Counted from the first letter of the stretch, positions 1 through 6,039 are shown. The stretch: 6,039 bases of DNA from Candidatus Atribacter fermentans (GCA_012517485.1 JAAYUT010000098.1:1-6039), one strand, 5' to 3'. Translations and numbers: made by a program. Notes: generated from the sequence alone by a model not told the origin.

Positions 1-64
1 AGAAGTGATGTGAGTAGAGTGTACTTGTTTTATCAAGTCCGTTTAAAGTAGCCAAGAATAACCT

Positions 65-1852
65 ATGAAAAATTTCTTGCCAACCACCAAAAGCGAAATG
101 AAATCCCGAGGATGGGATGGATTGGACTTTATCCTGGTTTCAGGTGATGCCTATGTTGATCATCCCTCTTTTGGAACGGCAATTATTTCCCGTTATTTGG
201 AAAGCCGTGGCTTTCGGGTTGGGATATTGCCTCAACCTCGCTGGCAGGACACTCGTGATTTTACTAGCCTGGGTAAACCACGTTTCGCTTTTTTGGTCAC
301 TGCTGGAAATCTCGATTCAATGGTCAATCATTATACCGTGGCGAAAAGAAAAAGAACCAAAGATGATTATTCACCTGGAGGAAAAACCGGTTTTCGACCG
401 GATCGGGCAACTATTATCTATTCTCAAAAAATCCGCGAAGCTTATGGAGATATTCCGATTATTTTGGGAGGGATCGAAGCAAGTTTACGCCGTTTAGCCC
501 ATTACGATTATTGGGATAATCGTTTACGACCTTCATTGCTTCTTGATTCTGGGGCTGATCTAATCGTTTACGGTATGGGAGAAAAGGCAATTGGTGAAAT
601 TGCCGAGGCTTTGCAAGGTGGATTGAACATTCAGGATATTATCTATATTAACGGAACAGTTTTTAAAACCAATAACCTTCAATATGCTTATCAACCTATT
701 ATTCTTCCGTCTTATCAGGAAATCAAATCATCAAGAGAAAAATTTGCCGAAAGTTATTTCATTCAATACCAGAATTGTAATCCTTTTCATGGGAAAGTTT
801 TAGTTGAACCAACTGATGACCTCTATATCGTTCAAAACCCACCATCCCTGCCTCTGACTCAAAAAGAAATCGATGAAATTTACTCATTTCCTTACGTGCG
901 AACGTATCATCCTCGTTATGAAAAATTAGGAGGAGTGCCGGCAATTAAAGAGGTGCAATTGAGTGTAACCAGCCACCGAGGTTGTTTTGGAGGGTGTAGT
1001 TTTTGTTCATTAAGTTTTCACCAGGGAAGAATTATCCAATCTCGAAGCCAGGAATCTATTCTGAAAGAAGTCGAAGAACTCACCCATCTTCCTAATTTTA
1101 AGGGATATATTCATGACGTGGGAGGACCCACTGCTAATTTTTTTCATCCCGCCTGTCAAAAACAGCTTGATCAAGGAGTCTGCGAAAAACGTCAATGTTT
1201 ATTTCCTCATCCCTGTCGTCAATTAAATACCGATCATCGCGAATTTCTCGAACTGCTGAGAAAGATACGTCAAGTTCCTGGGATTAAAAAGGTTTTTATT
1301 AGGTCTGGCATTCGTTTTGATTATCTTCTGGCTGATCAGAATGATACTTTTTTTGAAGAATTGTGTATTCATCATGTAAGTGGACAGCTTAAAGTTGCTC
1401 CTGAACATGTTTCAAACCAAGTCCTGGAAAAAATGGGGAAACCAGGTAAAGAAGTCTATAATCAATTTGTGAAAAAGTATTTTGAGATAAATAAAAAGTA
1501 TCATCTCAAACACTATTTGGTTCCTTACTTTATGTCAAGCCATCCCGGGTCTGACCTGAAAGCCGCCATTGAGTTGGCTGAATATGTCCGTGATATGGGA
1601 TATAATCCCGAACAGGTTCAAGATTTCTATCCCACCCCCGGGACTCTTTCTACTGCTATGTATTATACTGAGCTCGATCCACGCACCATGAAAAAGGTTT
1701 ATGTTCCAAAATCACCCCACGAAAAAGCTCTGCAGCGCGCTCTCATTCAGTACCGCCGTCCCGAAAATCACCACCTGGTCAAAGAGGCCCTTCTCAAAGC
1801 CGGTCGATCTGATCTGATCGGTTATGGGAAGAAATGTCTCATCCGACCGTAA
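65..1852 (+). CDS. ygiQ: YgiQ-family radical SAM protein (UPF0313)
   Basis: This 595-residue protein belongs to the YgiQ/UPF0313 radical SAM family, whose reaction is not established. The N-terminal region carries the family signature GDAYVDHPSFG (residues 27-37) and GGIEASLRR (135-143), the latter in a part that looks like a cobalamin-binding-type Rossmann domain. The radical SAM core has the CX3CX2C motif at C307, C311 and C314, expected to hold a 4Fe-4S cluster that cleaves S-adenosylmethionine. HDVGGPT follows at 350-356. A second cysteine group, C364, C373, C378 and C384, is also found in family members such as E. coli YgiQ. The C-terminal part has QVQDFYPTPGT (517-527) and ends in the usual KCLIRP, so the protein looks complete, though shorter than the E. 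coli protein. The ATG at 65 is the first possible start because an in-frame TAA lies at 59-61, and FLPTTKSEM matches the family's N-terminus. No strong Shine-Dalgarno box precedes it. It is probably a cytosolic, oxygen-sensitive enzyme. Family assignment is firm; function is unknown. Confidence 0.95.
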   Translation: MKNFLPTTKSEMKSRGWDGLDFILVSGDAYVDHPSFGTAIISRYLESRGFRVGILPQPRWQDTRDFTSLGKPRFAFLVTAGNLDSMVNHYTVAKRKRTKDDYSPGGKTGFRPDRATIIYSQKIREAYGDIPIILGGIEASLRRLAHYDYWDNRLRPSLLLDSGADLIVYGMGEKAIGEIAEALQGGLNIQDIIYINGTVFKTNNLQYAYQPIILPSYQEIKSSREKFAESYFIQYQNCNPFHGKVLVEPTDDLYIVQNPPSLPLTQKEIDEIYSFPYVRTYHPRYEKLGGVPAIKEVQLSVTSHRGCFGGCSFCSLSFHQGRIIQSRSQESILKEVEELTHLPNFKGYIHDVGGPTANFFHPACQKQLDQGVCEKRQCLFPHPCRQLNTDHREFLELLRKIRQVPGIKKVFIRSGIRFDYLLADQNDTFFEELCIHHVSGQLKVAPEHVSNQVLEKMGKPGKEVYNQFVKKYFEINKKYHLKHYLVPYFMSSHPGSDLKAAIELAEYVRDMGYNPEQVQDFYPTPGTLSTAMYYTELDPRTMKKVYVPKSPHEKALQRALIQYRRPENHHLVKEALLKAGRSDLIGYGKKCLIRP

Positions 1853-1978
1853 ATATGCCTTTGTTCTTACATTCAAATATTCTTTATTAATTATAGAATA
1901 AATAATTACTATTAAAATGAAATGGTAGACATCTCTCACATTTTTTTTGATTAAGAAATTAAATCATTAAGGCGATTA

Positions 1979-2007
1979 TTGAAAATAGTAATGCAAAGAA
2001 ATATAAA
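1979..2007 (+). promoter_or_regulatory. Candidate sigma70-type promoter for the acyl-CoA synthetase
   Basis: A TTGAAA box at 1979-1984 (consensus TTGACA) is followed after exactly 17 bases by TATAAA at 2002-2007 (consensus TATAAT). Transcription would start near 2014 and give a leader of about 155 bases before the ATG at 2171. The spacing is ideal and each hexamer is one base off consensus, but the surroundings are so AT-rich that chance matches are likely. A second TATAAT at 2014-2019 has no good partner box. Confidence 0.45.
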
Positions 2008-2038
2008 ATGATTTATAATTGAAAATCAATTTGTGGGC

Positions 2039-2061
2039 CTTGGAGCTAATATTCTGCCAAG
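2039..2061 (+). promoter_or_regulatory. Hairpin in the leader of the acyl-CoA synthetase gene
   Basis: CTTGGAG at 2039-2045 can pair with CTGCCAAG at 2054-2061 to give seven base pairs with one bulged G (2056) and an eight-base AT-rich loop. It lies about 25 bases downstream of the predicted transcription start and 110 bases before the start codon. No run of T follows, so it is not a typical intrinsic terminator. It could stabilise the mRNA 5' end or bind a regulator. The role is inference. Confidence 0.35.
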
Positions 2062-2078
2062 AAATATTTCAAGAAATA
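2058..2078. repeat. Tandem 9-base direct repeat CAAGAAATA
   Basis: CAAGAAATA occurs at 2058-2066 and again at 2070-2078, a period of 12 bases. The core AAGAAATA also occurs at 1996-2003, overlapping the start of the predicted -10 box. The overlapping GAAATATTTC at 2061-2070 is a perfect 10-base palindrome. The arrangement could be an operator, but the sequence is simple and AT-rich, so chance is a real alternative. Confidence 0.3.
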
Positions 2079-2160
2079 GAAGAATGTTAATAAGCTAATG
2101 GGAAAGAGTTGTTTTATGTATTCAGATAGTAATGCAATAATTGATCTAAATTTTTTTAAT

Positions 2161-2166
2161 GAGGTG
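2161..2166 (+). promoter_or_regulatory. Ribosome binding site that sets the start of the acyl-CoA synthetase
   Basis: GAGGTG at 2161-2166 is a strong match to the anti-Shine-Dalgarno sequence and sits just before the ATG at 2171, with six bases between GAGG and the ATG. The earlier in-frame ATG at 2159 overlaps this box and has only AT-rich sequence upstream, so the 2171 start is preferred. Confidence 0.75.
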
Positions 2167-2170
2167 TTCC

Positions 2171-4243
2171 ATGAGAGCTCCGGAATACGAAATTGGGAAA
2201 ATAACCGTTGGACAATTGGTTGATTTGATGGCAAAAAACCTCGGGGAAAGAGAGGCATTAGTCTACCATTCCACAGGCCTGCGATTAACCTATCAACAAT
2301 TTAAAGAAAGATGTGATCAAGTTGCGAAGGGTTTAATGGCATTAGGATTAAAGAAGGGTTCCCATATTGCTATTTGGGCAAATAATGTCGCCGAATGGGT
2401 ACTGACCCAATTTGGAAGCGCTAAGATGGGAGGAGTTTTGGTAACCGTCAATACCCAATATCGATCCTTTGAGCTAGAGTATCTTTTGAAACAATCGGAT
2501 TCGTCAACCTTGATTTTGGTTGATGGAGTTCATCAACCGAGAGATTATTTTAATATGGTTTATGAGCTCTGTCCAGAACTGAAAAGTTGTCAACCAGGAC
2601 AGTTAAAGTCGAAAAAATTTCCGTACTTAAAAAATGTTATTGCTATCGGAGAAGAGCGAATGCCCGGAATGCTTTGTTTTGATGATTTATATAAGCTATC
2701 ACAACTAATATCAGATGAGGAATATCAGAAGAGACAAGAAGAAATTACTCCAGATGATGTAGTGAATATGCAATATACTTCGGGGACGACTGGATTTCCC
2801 AAGGGAGTTATGTTGACCCATACCAATGTTATTGGTAATGCCAAAAGCCAAGCTGCTTGCCTCAATTTTACCCCAGAAGATAAGCTTTGCATTACTGTTC
2901 CATTTTTTCATTGCTTTGGATGTGTTATGGGAACTTTGTTGTGCCTCTCATCAGGAGCAACTATGGTTCCAGTGGAAAGTTTTCGAGCACGGAGAGTTTT
3001 AGAAACCATTCAGGATATTCGATGTACAGCGGTCCATGGCGTTCCAACCATGTTTATCGCTGAGCTGGAAGAAATGAAAAAGACTAAATTCGATCTCTCT
3101 TCACTTCGAACCGGAATTATGGCTGGTTCACCCTGTCCTACTGAAGTAATGAAAGCAGTTGTAGAAGAAATGAATATGAGAGAAATTTGTATTACTTATG
3201 GTCTTACCGAAGCATCGCCAGGAATTACCATGACTCGTACTACCGACCCTTTGGAATTAAGGGTGAGTACAGTAGGTCGGCTCCTTCCCGGAGTTGAAGT
3301 GAAGCTCATTGATACCAACACGAGTGAATTAGTTGGGATAAACCAACATGGTGAACTTTGTACTCGGGGATATCACGTCATGAAAGGTTATTATAATATG
3401 CCAGAAGAGACACAAAAAGTTATTGAACCTGATGGATGGCTTCATTCCGGTGACATCGCCACGGTTGATGAAAATGGATACTATCGGATAACAGGTCGTT
3501 TAAAAGACATGATTATTCGAGGTGGAGAAAATATCTATCCTAGAGAAATTGAGGAGTATCTCTATCTCCATCCGAAAATTAAAGATGTCCAGGTTGTCGG
3601 GGTACCCAGCCGCTATTATGGAGAAGAAGTTGTAGCTTTTGTCCAATTAAAACCTGGTGAAGAAATGACTGAGATAGAAGCGAAGGATTTTTGCTGGGAC
3701 CGCATATCAAGGTATAAGATTCCTTCCTACTTCTTTTTTGTTGATAGTTTTCCAACAACAGCCAGTGGAAAAATTCAGAAGTTTAAGTTACGTGAGCAAG
3801 CTGTTGAGATGTTAGGTTTAGATGTCGAACGAGAAATAAAATATCTCACCAAAAAGAATATCGAATTGGATGCTCATGGAAAAGACTGGCAACGAATTCA
3901 TACCTTTATGGAGATGGAAGTTCTACCAATTGGGATAGATAGAGAGGTACTGAATCGAGCTAGTTTAGCACTTCAAGAATTCTATCAAAAGGTAACCGAG
4001 TCTCGATTAGCAAAATCAAATATTGAAGTTATGATGATTATAGATAAAAATTCCTTAGATGTTGGCATTCGATATGAAGGAGAAATGTTGGAATTCCCCT
4101 TAGAAAGACCAAAAGAAAGTCAATCTTCTTTATTATCGGGTTATTTTATCCGACAGCTTACAGATCGGTTGCGTGAAGAATGGCGAGCTGGTTCAGCCCG
4201 TATTCATTTCTATTTTATTCGTCGGCAACATCGGGAGTCATAA
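2171..4243 (+). CDS. ACSF2-like acyl-CoA synthetase with extra C-terminal domain
   Basis: This 690-residue enzyme of the ANL (AMP-binding) superfamily should activate a carboxylic acid, probably a medium- or longer-chain fatty acid, to its acyl-CoA via an acyl-adenylate. Visible motifs are the P-loop TSGTTGFPKG (203-212), YGLTE (343-347), WLHSGD (423-428), the hinge GRLKDMIIRGGENIYP (442-457) and the catalytic lysine K534 in SGKIQKFKLR. Motif wording and the middle region (NTQYRSFELEYLLKQ, the CPEL segment, TMFIAEL) resemble ACSF2-type acyl-CoA synthetases. The normal enzyme would end near residue 551. Residues 552-690 are an extension whose pattern from W573 to R685 resembles a degenerate HATPase_c_2 (RsbW-like) domain: ALQEF where the N-box helix would be, with K607 replacing Asn, and Y635-E-G637 where DxG would be. 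No signal peptide or membrane segment is seen. An own promoter is likely at 1979-2007. Substrate chain length and the role of the tail cannot be read from the sequence. Confidence 0.93.
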   Translation: MRAPEYEIGKITVGQLVDLMAKNLGEREALVYHSTGLRLTYQQFKERCDQVAKGLMALGLKKGSHIAIWANNVAEWVLTQFGSAKMGGVLVTVNTQYRSFELEYLLKQSDSSTLILVDGVHQPRDYFNMVYELCPELKSCQPGQLKSKKFPYLKNVIAIGEERMPGMLCFDDLYKLSQLISDEEYQKRQEEITPDDVVNMQYTSGTTGFPKGVMLTHTNVIGNAKSQAACLNFTPEDKLCITVPFFHCFGCVMGTLLCLSSGATMVPVESFRARRVLETIQDIRCTAVHGVPTMFIAELEEMKKTKFDLSSLRTGIMAGSPCPTEVMKAVVEEMNMREICITYGLTEASPGITMTRTTDPLELRVSTVGRLLPGVEVKLIDTNTSELVGINQHGELCTRGYHVMKGYYNMPEETQKVIEPDGWLHSGDIATVDENGYYRITGRLKDMIIRGGENIYPREIEEYLYLHPKIKDVQVVGVPSRYYGEEVVAFVQLKPGEEMTEIEAKDFCWDRISRYKIPSYFFFVDSFPTTASGKIQKFKLREQAVEMLGLDVEREIKYLTKKNIELDAHGKDWQRIHTFMEMEVLPIGIDREVLNRASLALQEFYQKVTESRLAKSNIEVMMIIDKNSLDVGIRYEGEMLEFPLERPKESQSSLLSGYFIRQLTDRLREEWRAGSARIHFYFIRRQHRES

Positions 4244-4286
4244 AATTTTCCTTTAGTACTATATAACTTTTTTATTTAAACATATT

Positions 4287-5237
4287 TTACTTGACTCCCA
4301 TTTCTTGAGCAGCTTTTTTAAGTACTGCTGCCGATGAGCGGAAGGCGGTTTTTTCTATTTCGTTCATATTTAATTCGATAGTTTTTAAAATTCCTTCTCG
4401 ACCCAAAACGACCGGCATCGATAAACACATATCTTTTACTCCAAGATAGCCATCAACCAAAGTACTAACCGGGAGAATACGACCCGAGTCATTAACTATC
4501 GCTTCGATCAATGTACATGTTGCCAGAGCGATAGCATGATTGGTATATCCTTTATGCCGGTAAACCAACATCCCTCCATCTTTTGCTTCTTCAAAAACCT
4601 CAGTCAGGCTTTTCAAAGGACATGTTTTCCGACAGACAGGTAAAGAATTCTCCATTCCCATTCCGCCAAAATCAGCAAGACTTAAAACCGGGAATTCACT
4701 TTCACCATGTTCACCTAATATGTAAGCATGGATGTCCTCGGGGTGGATACCACTATATAAACCAAGTAAGGAACGAAAACGTCCACTATCAATTAAAGTA
4801 CCAGTTCCCATAACTCGGGAAGGGGGAAAATGCGATAACCGAATGGTGAAATAGGTCATGATATCTACCGGGTTAGTTATAATGATGAAAATTGCTTCAG
4901 GACTGAGTTGAGAGAGTTGAGGGATGAGATTCCGAAAAAGTTTTGCATTACCAATTCCTAAATCTAAACGGTTTTTCATGTTAGTCATAGGAACTGATGC
5001 TGAAACAACGATGATATCCGAATGACTGGTTGCTTCTATTGGTCCAGCATAGATTTTCATAGGATGGGCAAAAGAACTGGCGTGAATAAGGTCATAAGCT
5101 TCACCTTGAGCTCGATGGATATTTTCGCCAACTAAGACCATCTCTTTAGCTAAATCCTTTATGAGAATGGTTAATGCCAGCGTTGAACCAACTCTTCCAA
5201 CGCCCACCAGAGAAATTTTTTGTTTATTTTGGTTCAT
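4287..5237 (-). CDS. Lactate/malate-type 2-hydroxyacid dehydrogenase
   Basis: This 316-residue protein belongs to the LDH/MDH family, which interconverts 2-hydroxy acids and 2-oxo acids with NAD(P). It has GVGRVG at the nucleotide site (12-17), TNPVDIMTY (121-129), GTGTLIDSGRFR (144-155) with catalytic D150 and substrate-binding R153, and the catalytic histidine H177 in GEHGES. Loop arginine R90 (LDH Arg109) is present. The wording GTGT..DS.RFR is closer to lactate than malate dehydrogenases. Two positions are odd: the specificity residue (LDH Gln102, MDH Arg102) aligns with M84, and the acidic residue that usually selects NAD is glycine (G37, then E38). Substrate and coenzyme are therefore uncertain; a hydrophobic 2-oxoacid is possible. 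I chose M at 5237 because AGGAG lies seven bases upstream. The ATG at 5243, two codons earlier, is possible because a weaker AGGA lies seven bases before it. The gene converges on the synthetase (43-base gap) and diverges from the TspO gene. It is cytosolic and full length. Confidence 0.92.
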   Translation of the reverse strand: MNQNKQKISLVGVGRVGSTLALTILIKDLAKEMVLVGENIHRAQGEAYDLIHASSFAHPMKIYAGPIEATSHSDIIVVSASVPMTNMKNRLDLGIGNAKLFRNLIPQLSQLSPEAIFIIITNPVDIMTYFTIRLSHFPPSRVMGTGTLIDSGRFRSLLGLYSGIHPEDIHAYILGEHGESEFPVLSLADFGGMGMENSLPVCRKTCPLKSLTEVFEEAKDGGMLVYRHKGYTNHAIALATCTLIEAIVNDSGRILPVSTLVDGYLGVKDMCLSMPVVLGREGILKTIELNMNEIEKTAFRSSAAVLKKAAQEMGVK

Positions 5238-5244
5238 AAACATT

Positions 5245-5249
5245 CTCCT
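5245..5249 (-). promoter_or_regulatory. Ribosome binding site of the dehydrogenase
   Basis: Read on the minus strand, AGGAG lies seven bases before the ATG at 5237 but only one base before the ATG at 5243. This favours the shorter protein. A second AGGA at 5254-5251 could serve the 5243 start, so two start sites six bases apart remain open. Confidence 0.6.
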
Positions 5250-5269
5250 ATCCTAAAGAATAGTTATAA

Positions 5270-5297
5270 ATTAAAAATAGCGAAGAAAAATAAGCAA
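5270..5297 (-). promoter_or_regulatory. Weak promoter candidate for the dehydrogenase
   Basis: On the minus strand TTGCTT (5297-5292) is followed after 16 bases by TTTAAT (5275-5270). TATAAC at 5268-5263 is an alternative -10 box with a poorer upstream partner. All matches are imperfect in AT-rich sequence, so this is only the best guess. Confidence 0.22.
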
Positions 5298-5350
5298 AAT
5301 ACTTATTTAAAAAATACTCTTTTTGTAATAGAAGAGAAAAATGATATTAT

Positions 5351-5381
5351 TTGATAAAATATATCTAATTTATGGTATGTT
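5351..5381 (+). promoter_or_regulatory. Possible promoter of the TspO gene
   Basis: TTGATA at 5351-5356 lies 19 bases before TATGTT at 5376-5381, which carries the TG of an extended -10 element at 5373-5374. Spacing is one or two bases too long, partly offset by the extended -10. The left arm of the inverted repeat at 5372-5412 overlaps this -10 box. Confidence 0.28.
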
Positions 5382-5412
5382 CTTTTTTTGAAATAGAAAT
5401 TTAGGATACCAT
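5372..5412. repeat. Inverted repeat ATGGTAT / ATACCAT upstream of tspO
   Basis: ATGGTAT at 5372-5378 is perfectly complementary to ATACCAT at 5406-5412, separated by 27 bases. It lies between the predicted -10 region and the start codon at 5465, so it could be a two-site operator or an RNA stem in the leader. Seven-base arms in AT-rich DNA can arise by chance. Confidence 0.3.
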
Positions 5413-5447
5413 TTCTTTGGTTTTTCTGCGAGGCCAAATTGAAAACC

Positions 5448-5453
5448 GAGGTG
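5448..5453 (+). promoter_or_regulatory. Ribosome binding site of tspO
   Basis: GAGGTG at 5448-5453 is the same box used by the acyl-CoA synthetase gene. It precedes the ATG at 5465 by 11 bases, slightly long but acceptable. An upstream in-frame TTG at 5417, preceded by a weaker AGGA at 5403-5406, would add 16 hydrophilic residues and is less likely. Confidence 0.5.
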
Positions 5454-5464
5454 GTTATGATACG

Positions 5465-6004
5465 ATGAGACCGTATCGAATTGAGCAAATTCAGAGTATA
5501 AAAGATTTCAGGACTCAAAAAGGAATAACTGAATTTCAAGCATGGAAACTCTTAATCAGTATCGCAATATGTCAAGGTATGGTATTGATTACAGGTTGGT
5601 TTATGGCAAAATCTATATTAACCTGGTATGAAACTTTAAAAAAACCTTCATTTACTCTCCCGACATTATTAGTTGGTCTCATCTATATCATCCTCTTTGC
5701 TTTAATGGGAATAGCACTTTATCTTATTTGGAGGAAAAGTGCTATGAACTCAAATGTTATTTTTACTCTGGCTATCTTTTTTGCTCAACTTTCATTGAAT
5801 GGAGTATGGGTTTTCGTGTTCTTTGGTTTAAAGTTTCCCTTAGGAGGGGTTTTTACAATAATTCCTCTTTGGGTTTTCATTCTGATAACCTCACTTAAAT
5901 TTTTTATAATAGATAGAATAGCTGGATATCTTATTATTCCGTATTTAATTTGGGTAAGTTACATAAGTATAATAAATGCTTTTATTGTCAGATTAAATTC
6001 ATAG
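5465..6004 (+). CDS. tspO: TspO/MBR family membrane protein
   Basis: This 179-residue integral membrane protein matches the TspO/MBR (tryptophan-rich sensory protein, peripheral benzodiazepine receptor) family, members of which bind porphyrins and other small hydrophobic ligands. Five membrane helices are visible at about 27-49, 67-90, 97-121, 127-149 and 152-175. Family signatures are WYETLKKPSFTLP (54-66) between helices 1 and 2, MGIALYLIW in helix 2, FFAQLSLNGVWVFVFFG (105-121) in helix 3, and PYLIWVSY followed by N171 and RLN at the end of helix 5. Only seven tryptophans are present (27, 45, 54, 89, 115, 136, 163), fewer than in many relatives; the usual VW in helix 2 is LI. A hydrophilic N-terminal segment of about 26 residues precedes helix 1, longer than in typical members of about 155-160 residues. 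The start at 5465 is chosen from the GAGGTG box and the length. It is transcribed divergently from the dehydrogenase. Family call is firm; ligand and role are unknown. Confidence 0.9.
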   Translation: MRPYRIEQIQSIKDFRTQKGITEFQAWKLLISIAICQGMVLITGWFMAKSILTWYETLKKPSFTLPTLLVGLIYIILFALMGIALYLIWRKSAMNSNVIFTLAIFFAQLSLNGVWVFVFFGLKFPLGGVFTIIPLWVFILITSLKFFIIDRIAGYLIIPYLIWVSYISIINAFIVRLNS

Positions 6005-6039
6005 GTTCTTCAAAATGCTTCCTTGCTCTTCAAAGAAAA

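Larger units (their letters stand above)
1853..2170. other. AT-rich intergenic region before the acyl-CoA synthetase
   Basis: This gap of about 318 bases holds no convincing gene: reading frames are short and broken by stops in the very AT-rich sequence. The first third has an all-AT inverted repeat (TAATTAT at 1888-1894, ATAATTA at 1902-1908), too weak to call a terminator. The second part carries a promoter candidate at 1979-2007. The last part, which would be the mRNA leader, contains a bulged hairpin at 2039-2061, a 9-base direct repeat at 2058-2078 and the ribosome binding site at 2161-2166. No riboswitch class is recognisable. Confidence 0.6.

Noticed and set aside
1..51. Open frame of 16 codons ending in TAG at 49-51, possibly the end of an upstream gene 13 bases before ygiQ
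   Set aside because: It is too short to recognise or to tell from chance; only the two other plus frames are closed early, which is weak support.
117..497. 126-codon alternative frame inside ygiQ
   Set aside because: It lies entirely within a well-conserved gene in another frame and resembles no known protein.
1804..1822. GATC-rich near-palindrome at the end of ygiQ
   Set aside because: It encodes the conserved GRSDLIG segment of the protein and the symmetry is imperfect, so coding explains it.
1888..1908. AT-only inverted repeat after ygiQ as a transcription terminator
   Set aside because: Seven A/T pairs form a very weak stem and no T run follows.
4244..4286. Bidirectional terminator between the convergent synthetase and dehydrogenase genes
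   Set aside because: There is a T-rich stretch but no GC-containing hairpin before it on either strand.
4583..4813. 76-codon plus-strand frame opposite the dehydrogenase
   Set aside because: It is antisense to an intact conserved gene, with no ribosome binding site or recognisable domain.
5303..5539. 78-codon minus-strand frame across the divergent gap and the start of tspO
   Set aside because: Composition is dominated by AT-rich codons, it overlaps the TspO start, and it shows no family pattern.

Overview
The window is a stretch of bacterial chromosome with about 40% G+C judged by eye. It carries four complete protein genes and no RNA genes, mobile elements or CRISPR arrays that I can see. 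Coding sequence fills most of it, start sites have Shine-Dalgarno-like GAGGTG or AGGAG boxes, and the gaps are very AT-rich. The gene mix (YgiQ-type radical SAM protein, acyl-CoA synthetase, lactate/malate-type dehydrogenase, TspO) fits a low-G+C anaerobic or fermentative bacterium. Clostridia or a candidate lineage such as Atribacterota are possible, but this is inference; no marker in the window settles the taxon.

Layout: (1) 65-1852, plus strand, a full-length YgiQ-family radical SAM protein. (2) 1853-2170, an AT-rich gap with a credible sigma70-type promoter at 1979-2007, followed in the presumed leader by a bulged hairpin and a 9-base tandem repeat. (3) 2171-4243, plus strand, an ACSF2-like acyl-CoA synthetase with an extra C-terminal domain of about 140 residues. 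(4) 4287-5237, minus strand and convergent with the synthetase, a 2-hydroxyacid (lactate/malate-type) dehydrogenase with unusual residues at the substrate- and coenzyme-selecting positions. (5) 5238-5464, a divergent AT-rich control region containing inverted repeats. (6) 5465-6004, plus strand, a five-helix TspO/MBR membrane protein.

The genes do not form one operon: each has its own AT-rich upstream gap or faces its neighbour. A loose common theme is carbon and redox metabolism (acyl-CoA activation, 2-oxoacid reduction), but the sequence does not prove a shared pathway. The most interesting feature is the tail of the acyl-CoA synthetase. Its residue pattern resembles an RsbW/SpoIIAB-like GHKL ATPase domain (HATPase_c_2 type) whose nucleotide-binding residues have been lost, which would make it a possible regulatory or partner-binding module fused to a metabolic enzyme. 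The second point is the dehydrogenase, whose selectivity residues match neither textbook lactate nor malate dehydrogenase.
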